64,000 nucleotides of DNA from Brachycybe producta (taxonomy: Eukaryota; Arthropoda; Diplopoda; Playtdesmida; Andrognathidae). The notes below the pieces were generated by a model. It did not search any database, was not told the origin of the DNA, and saw only the letters and a list, made by a program, of their open reading frames with translations. A program made the translations under genes and the position numbers. The stretch is from contig JAUPFP010000149.1 of assembly GCA_036925085.1 (NCBI GenBank), forward strand, positions 81,228-145,227, in the 5' to 3' direction. Shown here in pieces: positions 47,301-59,756 of the stretch (positions are counted from its first letter, which is position 1; the number at the start of each line of letters is the position of its first letter).

Positions 47301-50300
47301 TGAAGTTGAAATTGAAGTTAAAATTGAAGTTGAAACTGAAGTTGAAATTGAAGTTGTAATTGAAGTTGAAATTGAAGTTAAAATTGAAGTTGAAATTGAT
47401 GTCAAAATTGAAGTTGAAGTTGAAATTGAAGTTGAAATTGAAGTTGAAATTGAAGTTGAAATTGAAGTTGAAATTGAAGTTGAAATTGAAGTTGAAGTTG
47501 AAGTTGAATTTGAAGTTGAAATTGAAGTTTAAGTTTAATTGAATTTAAAGTTGAAGTTGAAGTTCAGTTTGAAGTTGAACTTGAAAGTGAAGTTAAAGTT
47601 GAAGTTGAAGTTAAGTTGAAGTTGAAGTTAAGTTTGAAATTGAAGTGGAAGTTGAAATTAAAGTTGAATTGAAGTTGAAATTGAAGTTGAAATTGAAGTT
47701 GAAATTGAAGTTGAAATTGAAGTTGAAATTGAAGTTGAAATTGAAGTTGAAATTGAAGTTAAAATTGAAGTTGAAACTGAAGTTGAAATTGAAGTTGTAA
47801 TTGAAGTTGAAATTGAAGTTAAAATTGAAGTTGAAATTGATGTTAAAATTGAAGTTGAAGTTGAAGTTGAAATTGAAGTTGAAATTGAAGTTGATATTGA
47901 AGTTGAAATCGAAGTTGAAATTGAAGTCGAAATTGAAATCAAAGTTGATATTGAAGTTAAAATTGAAGTTGAAATTGATGTTGAAATTGAAGCTGAAATT
48001 GAAGTTAAAATTGAAGTTTAAGTTTAAGTTAAGGTTAAGGTTAAAGTTGAAGTTGAAGTTGAATTTGAAGTTGAAATTGAAGTTGAAATTGAAGTTGAAT
48101 TTGAAGTTAAAATTGAAGTTAAAATTGAAGTTTAAGTTGAAGTTGAAGTTAAAATTGAAGTTGAAGTTAAATTTGAAGTTGAACTTGAACGTAAAGTTGA
48201 AGTTGAAGTTAAGTTTGAAATTGAAATTGACATTGAACTTGAAGTCGACATTGAAATTGAAGTTGAAATTGAAGTTGAAATTGAAGTTGAAATTGAAGTT
48301 GAAATTGAAGTTGAAATTGAAGTTGAAATTGAAGTTGAAATTGAAGTTGAAATTGAAGTTGAAATTGAAGTTGAAATTGAAGTTGAAATTGAAGTTGAAA
48401 TTGAAGTTAAAATTGAAGTTGAAACTGAAGTTGAAATTGAAGTTGAAATTGAATTTGAAATTGAAGTTGAAATTTAAGTTGAAATTGAAGTTGAAATTGA
48501 AGTTGAAAATGAAGTTGAAATTGAAGTTGAAATTGAAGTTGAAATTGAAGTTGAAATTGAAGTTGAAATTGAAGTTGAATTTGAAGTTGAAATTGAAGTT
48601 AAAATTGAAGTTGAAACTGAAGTTGAAATTGAAGTTAAAATTGAATTTTAAGTTGAAGTTGAAGTTAAAGTTGAAGTTAAAGTTGAAGTTGAAGTTAAAT
48701 TTGAAGTTGAACTTGAATGTAAAGTTGAAGTTGAAGTTAAGTTTGAAATTGAAGTTGAAATTGAAGTTGAAATTGAAGTTGAAATTGAAGTTGAAATTGA
48801 AGTTGAAGTTGAAGTTGAAATTGAAGTTGAAATTGAAGTTGAAATTGAAGTTAAAATTGAAGTTTAAGTTTAAGTTAAGGTTAAGGTTAAAGTTGAAGTT
48901 GAAGTTAAATTTGAAGTTGAACTTGAATGTAAAGTTGAAGTTGAAGTTAAGTTTGAAATTGAAGTTGAAATTGAAGTTGAAATTGAAGTTGAAATTGAAG
49001 TTGAAATTGAAGTTGAAATTGAAGTTGAAATTGAAGTTGAAAATGAAGTTGAAATTGAAGTTGAAATTGAAGTTGAAATTGAAGTTGAAATAGAAGTTGA
49101 AATTGAAGTTGAAATTGAAGTTGAAATTGAAGTTGAAATTGAAGTTGAAATTGAAGTTGAAATTGAAGTTGAAATTGAAGTTGAAATTGAAGTTGAAATT
49201 GAAGTTAAAATTGAAGTTGAAACTGAAGTTGAAATTGAAGTTGAAATTGAAGTTGAAATTGAAGTTGAAATTTAAGTTGAAATTTAAGTTGAAATTGAAG
49301 TTGAAAATGAAGTTGAAATTGAAGTTGAAATTGAAGTTGAAATTGAAGTTGAAATTGAAGTTGAAATTGAAGTTGAAATTGAAGTTGAAATTGAAGTTGA
49401 AATTGAAGTTGAAATTGAAGTTGAAATTGAAGTTAAAATTGAAGTTGAAACTGAAGTTGAAATTGAAGTTGAAATTGAAGTTGAAATTGAAGTTGAAATT
49501 TAAGTTGAAATTGAAGTTGAAATTGAAGTTGAAAATGAAGTTGAAATTGAAGTTGAAATTGAAGTTGAAATTGAAGTTGAAATTGAAGTTGAAATTGAAG
49601 TTGAAATTGAAGTTGAATTTGAAGTTGAAATTGAAGTTAAAATTGAAGTTGAAACTGAAGTTGAAATTGAAGTTAAAATTGAATTTTAAGTTGAAGTTGA
49701 AGTTAAAGTTGAAGTTAAAGTTGAAGTTGAAGTTAAATTTGAAGTTGAACTTGAATGTAAAGTTGAAGTTGAAGTTAAGTTTGAAATTGAAGTTGAAATT
49801 GAAGTTGAAATTGAAGTTGAAATTGAAGTTGAAATTGAAGTTGAAGTTGAAGTTGAAATTGAAGTTGAAATTGAAGTTGAAATTGAAGTTAAAATTGAAG
49901 TTTAAGTTTAAGTTAAGGTTAAGGTTAAAGTTGAAGTTGAAGTTAAATTTGAAGTTGAACTTGAATGTAAAGTTGAAGTTGAAGTTAAGTTTGAAATTGA
50001 AGTTGAAATTGAAGTTGAAATTGAAGTTGAAATTGAAGTTGAAATTGAAGTTGAAATTGAAGTTGAAATTGAAGTTGAAAATGAAGTTGAAATTGAAGTT
50101 GAAATTGAAGTTGAAATTGAAGTTGAAATAGAAGTTGAAATTGAAGTTGAAATTGAAGTTGAAATTGAAGTTGAAATTGAAGTTGAAATTGAAGTTGAAA
50201 TTGAAGTTGAAATTGAAGTTGAAATTGAAGTTGAAATTGAAGTTAAAATTGAAGTTGAAACTGAAGTTGAAATTGAAGTTGAAATTGAAGTTGAAATTGA

Positions 50301-50700
50301 AGTTGAAATTTAAGTTGAAATTTAAGTTGAAATTGAAGTTGAAATGAAGTTGAAATTGAAGTTGAAATTGAAGTTGAAATTGAAGTTGAAATTGAAGTTG
50401 AAATTGAAGTTGAAATTGAAGTTGAATTTGAAGTTGAAATTGAAGTTAAATTGAAGTTGAAACTGAAGTTGAAATTGAAGTTAAATTGAATTTTAAGTTG
50501 AAGTTGAAGTTAAAGTTGAAGTTGAAGTTAAATTTGAAGTTGAACTTGAATGTAAAGTTGAAGTTGAAGTTAAGTTTGAAATTGAAGTTGAAATTGAAGT
50601 TGAAATTGAAGTTGAAATTGAAGTTGAAATTGAAGTTGAAGTTGAAGTTGAAATTGAAGTTGAAATTGAAGTTGAAATTGAAGTTAAAATTGAAGTTTAA
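41301..50700 (+). repeat. GAAGTT/GAAATT satellite, middle block with 4.57-kb direct duplication
   Basis: The array resumes at the island edge in the same orientation as before. The segment at about 41658-45561 recurs at about 46558-50131. Cassettes at 43361 and 47942 are offset by 4581, and those at 45561 and 50131 by 4570. The second copy carries a lost base near 47666 and lacks the GAAATTAAAG variant present at 43975. Spurious Lys-Leu frames of up to 430 codons cross it. No unique sequence was found. Confidence 0.9.
41316..45555 (+). repeat. Left arm of a large inverted duplication
   Basis: This segment is the reverse complement of 59757-64000. Paired coordinates sum to about 105315 at many checkpoints: GTGG at 43063 with 62252, GAAATTAAAG at 43975 with 61340, and AAATTTAAGT ending at 41574 with 63741. 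The private variant at 43975 is absent from the direct copy at about 48540, so this arm, not the later direct copy, is the partner. The left end lies about 15 bp from the island. Confidence 0.85.
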
Positions 50701-51900
50701 GTTTAAGTTAAGGTTAAGGTTAAGTTGAAGTTGAAGTTGAATTTGAAGTTGAAATTGAAGTTGAAATGAAGTTGAATTTGAAGTTAAAATTGAAGTTAAA
50801 TTGAATTTTAAGTTGATGTTGAAGTTAAAGTTGATGTTGAAGTTAATTTGAAGTTGACTTGAATGTAAAGTTGAAGTTGAAGTTAAGTTTGAAATTGAAG
50901 TTGAATTGAAGTTGAAATTGAAGTTGAAATTGAAGTTGAAGGTGAAGTTGAATTTGAAGTTGAAATTGAAGTTTAAGGTTTAATTGAAGTTAAAGTTGAA
51001 GTTGAAGTTCAATTTGAAGTTGAACTTGAAAGTGAAGTTAAGTTGAAGTTGAAGTTAAGTTGAAGTTGAAGTTGATGTTTTGATTGGAAGTTGAATTGAA
51101 GTTGAAATTGAAGTTGATATTGAAGTTGAAATTGAAGGTGAAATTGAAGTTGAATTGAAGTTGAATTTGAAGTTGAATTGAAGTGAATTTGAAGTGAATT
51201 AAATTGAGTTGAAGTGAACTGAAGTTGAAATTGAAGTTGTAATTGAAGTTGAAATTGAAGTTAAAATTGAAGTTGATATTGATGTTAAATTGAAGTTGAA
51301 GTTGAATTGTAGTGAATTTGAAGTTGATATTGTAGTTGAAATTGAAGTTGAATTGAAGTTGAAATTGAAGTTGAAGTGAAGTTGAATTTGAAGTTGAAAT
51401 TGAAGTTTAAGTTTATTGAAGTTAATGTGAAGTTGAAGGTCAGTTTGAAGTTGAACTTGTAAGTGAAGTTAAAGTGTTGAAGTAGTTAAGTTGAAGGTTG
51501 TGATGTGATTTGTAGTGGTAGTGGTAAGTTGTAATGGTATGTTGAATTGAAGTGGTGAATTGGATGGTGAAATTGAAGTTGAATTTGAAGTTGAATGTAG
51601 TTGAATTGAAGTGGAATTGAAGTTGAATTGATGGTGTGTAATTGGTTGTGTAATGTGTTGGAATTCGGATGTTGTATTGAAGTTGAAGTGAAGTTGTATT
51701 TGTAGTGTTATTGGTAGTGATATTGGATGGTAATTTGGGTAGTGGATGGTGAAGTTGATTTGGTTGTGGTTGAGTAGTGAAGTTGATTTCGAGGTGTATT
51801 GAAGTCGAATTGGGAATTATATTATGTGTGTTGATGGTATATTGGTTGTTGATTGTGATGGGGTTTGGTTGAGAGTTTGGGATGGTGTATTGGGTTGGGT
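50700..51900. repeat. Degenerate transition from satellite to G-rich repeat
   Basis: The hexamer phase is lost step by step. First come single-base losses (from about 50340), then mixed units such as GAAGGTGAAG and GAAGTGAATTTG. From about 51480 there are TGGTAGTGGTAAG-like stretches with rising G and falling A. No gene, conserved cassette or clean repeat is visible between 51480 and 51900. It may be genuinely decayed array or a region of poor sequence accuracy. Confidence 0.7.
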
Positions 51901-52600
51901 AGGGGTTGGGTTGGGGTTGGGGTTTGGGGTTGGGGTTGGGGTTGGGTTGGTGTTTGGTTGGTGTTTGGGTAGGTGTTGGGTTGGGTTTATGGTTGGGTTT
52001 TTGGTTGGGGTTGGGGTTGGGGTTGGGTTTTGGTTGGGGTTGGGTTTGGGGTTGGGGTTCGGGTTCGGTTTGGGGTTGGGGTTGGGTTGGGGGTTTGGGT
52101 TTGGGTCTGGGTTAGGGTTGGAGTCTGGGTTTGGGTTGGGGTTTGGGTTGGGGTTTGGGTTGGGGTTTGGGTTGGGGTTTGGGTTGGGGTTTGGGTTGGG
52201 GTTTGGGTTGGGGTTTGGGTTGGGGTTTGGGTTGGGGTTTGGGTTGGGGTTTGGGTTGGGGTTTGGGTTGGGTTTTGGGTTGGGGTTTCGGTTGGGGTTT
52301 GGGTTGGGGTTTGGGTTGGGGTTTGGGTTGGGGTTTGGGTTGGGGTTTGGGTTGGGGTTTGGGTTGGGGTTTTGGTTGGGGTTTGGGTTGGGGTTTGGGT
52401 TGGGGTTTGGGTTGGGGTTTGGTTGGGGTTTGGGTTGGGGTTTGGGTTGGGGTTGGGGTTGGGGTTTGGGTTGGGTTTTGGGTTGGGGTTTAGGTTGGGG
52501 TTTGGGTTGGGTTTTTGGGTTGGGGTAGGGGTTGGGGTTGGGTTTGGGGTTGGGGTTGGGTTTGGGGTTGGGGTTAGGGTTGGGTTTGGGGTTGGGGTTG
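51900..52600 (+). repeat. GGGGTT/GGGTTT G-rich repeat block
   Basis: The + strand is nearly all G and T in runs of three or four G separated by two or three T. In the core (52130-52480) GGGTTGGGGTTT units alternate regularly. The motifs resemble G-strand telomeric repeats in form and would readily form G-quadruplexes. Frames encoding Gly-Leu, Gly-Val and Trp-Gly repeats are by-products. Confidence 0.85.
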
Positions 52601-52665
52601 GGTTGGGGGTGAGAGCGAGGGGAAGAAGAAGAAGGGGGGGGGGGGGTGTGTGTGATTTAGGTTAG
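52600..52665. other. Short non-repeat joint with a 13-G run
   Basis: Between two different G-rich arrays lies GAGAGCGAGGGGAAGAAG, more GAA, 13 consecutive G (52634-52646), then TGTGTGTG and the start of the GGATTA array. It is the only non-hexamer sequence in this part of the window and coincides with the centre (about 52657) of the flanking inverted duplication. Confidence 0.75.
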
Positions 52666-55600
52666 GATTAGGATTAGGGTATGGATTGGGATTAGGATTT
52701 GGGTTAGGATTAGGATTAGGGTTAGGATTAGGATTAGGTTTTGGATTGGGGTTAGGATTGGGATTAGGATGGGGATTAGGATTGGGGTTAGGATTGGGAT
52801 TAGGATTTGGATTAGGATTGGGATTAGGATTGGGATTAGGATTGGGATTAGGATTGGGATTAGGATTGGGATTAGGATTGGGATTAGGATGGGGATTAGG
52901 ATTGGGATTAGGATTGGGATTAGGTTTGGGATTAGGATTGGGATTAGGATTGGGATTAGGATTGGGATTAGGATGGGGATTAGGATTGGGGTTAGGATTG
53001 GGATTAGGATTGGGATTAGGATTGGGATTAGGATTGGGATTAGGATTGGGATTAGGATTGGGATTAGGATTGGGATTAGGATTGGGATTAGGATTGGGAT
53101 TAGGATTGGGATTAGGATTGGGATTAGGATTGGGATTGGGAGTAGGATTGGGATTGGGATTGGGATTGGGATTTAGGTTAGGATTAGGATTAGGGTAGGG
53201 ATTGGGATTAGGATTTGGGTTAGGATTAGGATTGGGGTTAGGATTAGGATTAGGTTTAGGATTGGGGTTTGGATTGGGGTTAGGATTTGGATTAGGATTG
53301 GGATTAGGATTGGGATTAGGATTTGGATTAGGATTAGGATTAGGGTTAAGGTTAAGGTTAGGTTTAGGTTTAGGATTGGGGTTAGGATTGGGATGAGGAT
53401 TGGGATTATGATTGGGATTAGGATTGGGGTTAGGATTGTGATTAGGGGTGGGATTGGGAGTAGGATTGGGATTAGGAGTGGGATTAGGATTGTGATTAGG
53501 ATTGGGATTAGGATTGGGATTAGGATTAGGATTAGGATTGGGGTTATGATTGGGATTAGGATTGGGGTTAGGATTGGGATTAGGATTGGTATTAGGATTG
53601 GGATTAGGATGGGGATTAGGATTGGGGTTAGGATTGGGATTAGGATTGGGATTAGGATTGGGATTAGGATTGGGATTAGGATTGGGATTAGGATTGGGAT
53701 TAGGATTGGGATTAGGATTGGGATTAGGATTGGGATTAGGATTGGGATTAGGGTTGGGATTAGTAATAGGATTGGGATTTAGGTTAGGATTAGGATTAGG
53801 TTAGGATTAGGATTAGGGTTAGGATAGGGATTGGGATTAGGATTTAGGTTAGGATTAGGATTAGGGTTAGGATTGGTTTAGGTTTAGGATTGGGATTAGG
53901 ATTTGGATTAGGATTAGGATTAGGATTGGGATTAGGATTGGGATTAGGATTGGGATTAGGATTGGGATTAGGATTGGGATTAGGATTGGGATTAGGATTA
54001 GGATTGGGGTTATGATTGGGATTAGGATTGGGGTTAGGATTGGGATTAGGATTGGTATTAGGATTGGGATTAGGATGGGGATTAGGATTGGGGTTAGGAT
54101 TGGGATTAGGATTGGGATTAGGATTGGGATTAGGATTGGGATTAGGATTGGGATTAGGATTGGGATTAGGATTGGGATTAGGATTGGGATTAGGATTGGG
54201 ATTAGGAATAGGATTGGGATTTAGGTTAGGATTAGGATTAGGTTAGGATTAGGATTAGGGTTAGGATAGGGATTGGGATTAGGATTTGGGTTAGGATTAG
54301 GATTAGGGTTAGGATTGGTTTAGGTTTAGGATTGGGATTAGGATTTGGATTAGGATTAGGATTAGGATTGGGATTAGGATTGGGATTAGGATTGGGATTA
54401 GGATTGGGATTTAGGTTAGGATTAGGATTAGGGTATGGATTGGGATTAGGATTTGGGTTAGGATTAGGATTAGGGTTAGGATTAGGATTAGGTTTTGGAT
54501 TGGGGTTAGGATTGGGGTTAGGATTTGGATTAGGATTGGGATTAGGATTGGGATTAGGATTTGGATTAGGATTAGGATTAGGGTTAAGGTTAAGGTTAGG
54601 TTTAGGTTTAGGATTGGGGTTAGGATTGGGATTAGGATTGGGATTAGGATTGGGATTAGGATTAGGATTAGGATTGGGATTAGGATTGGGATTAGGATTG
54701 GGATTAGGATTGGGATTAGGATTGGGATTTAGGTTAGGATTAGGATTAGGGTACTGGATTGGGATTAGGATTTGGGTTAGGATTAGGATTAGGGTTAGGA
54801 TTAGGATTAGGTTTTGGATTGGGGTTAGGATTGGGATTAGGATGGGGATTAGGATTGGGGTTAGGATTGGGATTAGGATTTGGATTAGGATTGGGATTAG
54901 GATTGGGATTAGGATTGGGATTAGGATTGGGATTAGGATTGGGATTAGGATTGGGATTAGGATGGGGATTAGGATTGGGATTAGGTTTGGGATTAGGTTT
55001 TGGGATTAGGATTGGGATTAGGATTGGGATTAGGATTGGGATTAGGATGGGGATTAGGATTGGGGTTAGGATTGGGATTAGGATTGGGATTAGGATTGGG
55101 ATTAGGATTGGGATTAGGATTGGGATTAGGATTGGGATTAGGATTGGGATTAGGATTGGGATTAGGATTGGGATTAGGAGTGGGATTAGGATTGGGATTA
55201 GGATTGGGATTAGGATTGGGATTAGGATGGGGATTAGGATTGGGATTAGGATTGGGATTAGGATTGGGATTAGGATTGGGATTAGGATTGGGATTAGGAT
55301 TGGGATTAGGATTGGGATTTAGGTTAGGATTAGGATTAGGGTATGGATTGGGATTAGGATTTGGGTTAGGATTAGGATTAGGGTTAAGGTTAAGGTTAGG
55401 TTTAGGTTTAGGATTGGGGTTAGGATTGGGATTAGGATTGGGATTAGGATTGGGATTAGGATTAGGATTAGGATTGGGATTAGGATTGGGATTAGGATTG
55501 GGATTAGGATTGGGATTAGGATTGGGATTTAGGTTAGGATTAGGATTAGGGTATGGATTGGGATTAGGATTTGGGTTAGGATTAGGATTAGGGTTAGGAT

Positions 55601-58600
55601 TAGGGTTAGGATTAGGATTAGGTTTTGGATTGGGGTTAGGATTGGGATTAGGATGGGGATTAGGATTGGGGTTAGGATTGGGATTAGGATTTGGATTAGG
55701 ATTGGGATTAGGATTGGGATTAGGATTGGGATTAGGATTGGGATTAGGATTGGGATTAGGATTGGGATTAGGATGGGGATTAGGATTGGGATTAGGATTG
55801 GGATTAGGTTTGGGATTAGGATTGGGATTAGGATTGGGATTAGGATTGGGATTAGGATGGGGATTAGGATTGGGGTTAGGATTGGGATTAGGATTGGGAT
55901 TAGGATTGGGGATTAGGATTGGGATTAGGATTGGGATTAGGATTGGGATTAGGATTGGGATTAGGATTGGGATTAGGATTGGGATTAGGATTGGGATTAG
56001 GATGGGGATTAGGATTGGGATTAGGTTTGGGATTAGGTTTGGGATTAGGATTGGGATTAGGATTGGGATTAGGATTGGGATTAGGATGGGGATTAGGATT
56101 GGGGTTAGGATTGGGATTAGGATTGGGATTAGGATTGGGATTAGGATTGGGATTAGGATTGGGATTAGGATTGGGATTAGGATTGGGATTAGGATTGGGA
56201 TTAGGATTGGGATTAGGAGTGGGATTAGGATTGGGATTAGGATTGGGATTAGGATTGGGATTAGGATGGGGATTAGGATTGGGATTAGGATTGGGATTAG
56301 GATTGGGATTAGGATTGGGATTAGGATTGGGATTAGGATTGGGATTAGGATTGGGATTTAGGTTAGGATTAGGATTAGGGTATGGATTGGGATTAGGATT
56401 TGGGTTAGGATTAGGATTAGGGTTAAGGTTAAGGTTAGGTTTAGGTTTAGGATTGGGGTTAGGATTGGGATTAGGATTGGGATTAGGATTGGGATTAGGA
56501 TTAGGATTAGGATTGGGATTAGGATTGGGATTAGGATTGGGATTAGGATTGGGATTAGGATTGGGATTTAGGTTAGGATTAGGATTAGGGTATGGATTGG
56601 GATTAGGATTTGGGTTAGGATTAGGATTAGGGTTAGGATTAGGGTTAGGATTAGGATTAGGTTTTGGATTGGGGTTAGGATTGGGATTAGGATGGGGATT
56701 AGGATTGGGGTTAGGATTGGGATTAGGATTTGGATTAGGATTGGGATTAGGATTGGGATTAGGATTGGGATTAGGATTGGGATTAGGATTGGGATTAGGA
56801 TGGGGATTAGGATTGGGATTAGGATTGGGATTAGGTTTGGGATTAGGATTGGGATTTGGATTGGGATTAGGATTGGGATTAGGATGGGGATTAGGATTGG
56901 GGTTAGGATTGGGATTAGGATTGGGATTAGGATTGGGATTAGGATTGGGATTAGGATTGGGATTAGGATTGGGATTAGGATTGGGATTAGGATTGGGATT
57001 AGGATTGGGATTAGGATTGGGATTAGGATTGGGATTAGGATTGGGATTAGGATTGGGATTGGGAGTAGGATTGGGATTGGGATTGGGATTGGGATTTAGG
57101 TTAGGATTAGGATTAGGGTAGGGATTGGGATTAGGATTTGGGTTAGGATTAGGATTGGGGTTAGGATTAGGATTAGGTTTAGGATTGGGGTTAGGATTGG
57201 GGTTAGGATTTGGATTAGGATTGGGATTAGGATTGGGATTAGGATTTGGATTAGGATTAGGATTAGGGTTAAGGTTAAGGTTAGGTTTAGGTTTAGGATT
57301 GGGGTTAGGATTGGGATGAGGATTGGGATTATGATTGGGATTAGGATTGGGGTTAGGATTGTGATTAGGGGTGGGATTGGGAGTAGGATTGGGATTAGGA
57401 GTGGGATTAGGATTGTGATTAGGATTGGGATTAGGATTGGGATTAGGATTAGGATTAGGATTGGGGTTATGATTGGGATTAGGATTGGGGTTAGGATTGG
57501 GATTAGGATTGGTATTAGGATTGGGATTAGGATGGGGATTAGGATTGGGGTTAGGATTGGGATTAGGATTGGGATTAGGATTGGGATTAGGATTGGGATT
57601 AGGATTGGGATTAGGATTGGGATTAGGATTGGGATTAGGATTGGGATTAGGGTTGGGATTAGGAATAGGATTGGGATTTAGGTTAGGATTAGGATTAGGT
57701 TAGGATTAGGATTAGGGTTAGGATAGGGATTGGGATTAGGATTTAGGTTAGGATTAGGATTAGGGTTTGGATTGGTTTAGGTTTAGGATTGGGATTAGGA
57801 TTTGGATTAGGATTAGGATTAGGATTGGGATTAGGATTGGGATTAGGATTGGGATTAGGATTGGGATTAGGATTGGGATTAGGATTGGGATTAGGATTAG
57901 GATTGGGGTATGATTGGGATTAGGATTGGGGTTAGGATTGGGATTAGGATTGGTATTAGGATTGGGATTAGGATGGGGATTAGGATCTGGGGTTAGGATT
58001 GGGATTAGGATTGGGATTAGGATTGGGATTAGGATTGGGATTAGGATTGGGATTAGGATTGGGATTCGGATTGGGATTAGGATTGGGATTAGGATTGGGA
58101 TTAGGAATAGGATTGGGATTTAGGTTAGGATTAGGATTAGGTTAGGATTAGGATTAGGGTTAGGATAGGGATTGGGATTAGGATTTGGGTTAGGATTAGG
58201 ATTAGGGTTAGGATTGGTTTAGGTTTAGGATTGGGATTAGGATTTGGATTAGGATTAGGATTAGGATTGGGATTAGGATTGGGATTAGGATTGGGATTAG
58301 GATTGGGATTTAGGTTAGGATTAGGATTAGGGTATGGATTGGGATTAGGATTTGGGTTAGGATTAGGATTAGGGTTAGGATTAGGATTAGGTTTTGGATT
58401 GGGGTTAGGATTGGGATTAGGATGGGGATTAGGATTGGGGTTAGGATTGGATTAGGATTGGATTAGGATTGGGATTAGGATTGGGATTAGGATTGGGATT
58501 AGGATTGGGATTAGGATTGGGATTAGGATTGGGATTAGGATGGGGATTAGGATTGGGATTAGGTTTGGGATTAGGTTTGGGATTAGGATTGGGATTAGGA

Positions 58601-59650
58601 TTGGGATTAGGATTGGGATTAGGATGGGGATTAGGATTGGGGTCTAGGATTGGGATTAGGATTGGGATTAGGATTGGGATTAGGATTGGGATTAGGAATT
58701 GGGATTAGGATTGGGATTAGGATTGGGATTAGGATTGGGATTAGGATTGGGATTAGGAGTGGGATTAGGATTGGGATTAGGATTGGGATTAGGATTTGGA
58801 TTAGGATTAGGATTAGGATTGGGATTAGGATTGGGATTAGGATTGGGATTAGGATTGGGATTAGGATTGGGATTAGGATTGGGATTAGGATTAGGATTGG
58901 GGGTATGATTGGGATTAGGATTGGGGTTAGGATTGGGATTAGGATTGGTATTAGGATTGGGATTAGGATGGGGATTAGGATTGGGGTTAGGATTGGGATT
59001 AGGATTGGGATTAGGATTGGGATTAGGATTGGGATTAGGATTGGGATTAGGATTGGGATTAGGATTGGGATTAGGATTGGGATTAGGATTGGGATTAGGA
59101 ATAGGATTGGGATTTAGGTTAGGATTAGGATAGGTTAGGAATAGGATTAGGGTTAGGATAGGGATTGGGATTAGGATTTGGGTTAGGATTAGGATTAGGG
59201 TTAGGATTGGTTTAGGTTTAGGATTGGGATTAGGATTTGGATTAGGATTAGGATTAGGATTGGGATTAGGATTGGGATTAGGATTGGGATTAGGATTGGG
59301 ATTTAGGTTAGGATTAGGATTAGGGTCATGGATTGGGATTAGGATTTGGGTTAGGATTAGGATTAGGGTTAGGATTAGGATTAGGTTTTGGATTGGGGTT
59401 AGGATTGGGATTAGGATGGGGATTAGGATTGGGGTTAGGATTGGGATTAGGATTTGGATTAGGATTGGGATTAGGATTAGGGATTAGGGATTGGGATTAG
59501 GATTGGGATTAGGATTGGGATTAGGATGGGGATTAGGATTGGGATTAGGTTTGGGATTAGGTTTGGGATTAGGATTGGGATTAGGATTGGGATTAGGATT
59601 GGGATTAGGATGGGGATTAGGATTGGGGATTAGGATTGGGATTAGGATTG
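52665..59650 (+). repeat. GGATTA/GGATTG telomere-like array, about 7 kb
   Basis: The array is made of hexamers AGGATT and GGGATT, usually alternating as a 12-bp unit (TTAGGATTGGGA). Recurring cassettes contain GGTTAGG, GGTTAAGGTTAAGG, GGTTTAGG and GGATTTAGG. Canonical (TTAGGG)n and (TTAGG)n occur only as short variant stretches, so this is telomere-like, not a normal telomere. All G-rich units lie on the + strand. Higher-order copies are seen: 52769-53782 recurs at 56692-57681 (offset 3923), and units near 55322 recur at 56361 (offset 1039). Frames coding Gly-Leu and Gly-Ile-Arg repeats are by-products. No gene is seen. Confidence 0.92.
52769..57703 (+). repeat. Higher-order duplication inside the telomere-like array
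   Basis: The cassette series 52769, 53202 and 53393 is repeated at 56692, 57125 and 57316, each exactly 3923 bp later. This includes the rare ATTAGGGGTGGGATTGGGAG and GGTTAAGGTTAAGG variants. Between them a 1039-bp unit is tandemly duplicated. Long-range homogenisation of this kind is typical of satellites, not of an active telomere end. Confidence 0.75.
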
Positions 59651-59756
59651 GGATTAGGATTTGACTTAATTGGGACTTAGGATTGGAATTCAGATTGGAC
59701 TTCAGATTTGGACTTCGAATTGGCATAGGATTGGGATTAGATTGATTAGATTGCAG
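59650..59756. other. Junction between telomere-like array and inverted satellite
   Basis: About 100 bp of mixed sequence contains GGACTTAGGATTGG, GAATTCAGATTGG, GACTTCGAATTGG and TAGATTGATTAGATTGCAG, then the C-rich satellite strand begins. The + strand changes here from C-free to G-free. No duplication or element end was recognised. Confidence 0.75.

Noticed and set aside
52665-59650. Functional chromosome end of (TTAGGG)n or (TTAGG)n
   Set aside because: The repeat is mainly TTAGGA/TTGGGA with satellite-type higher-order copies, and satellite continues beyond it.
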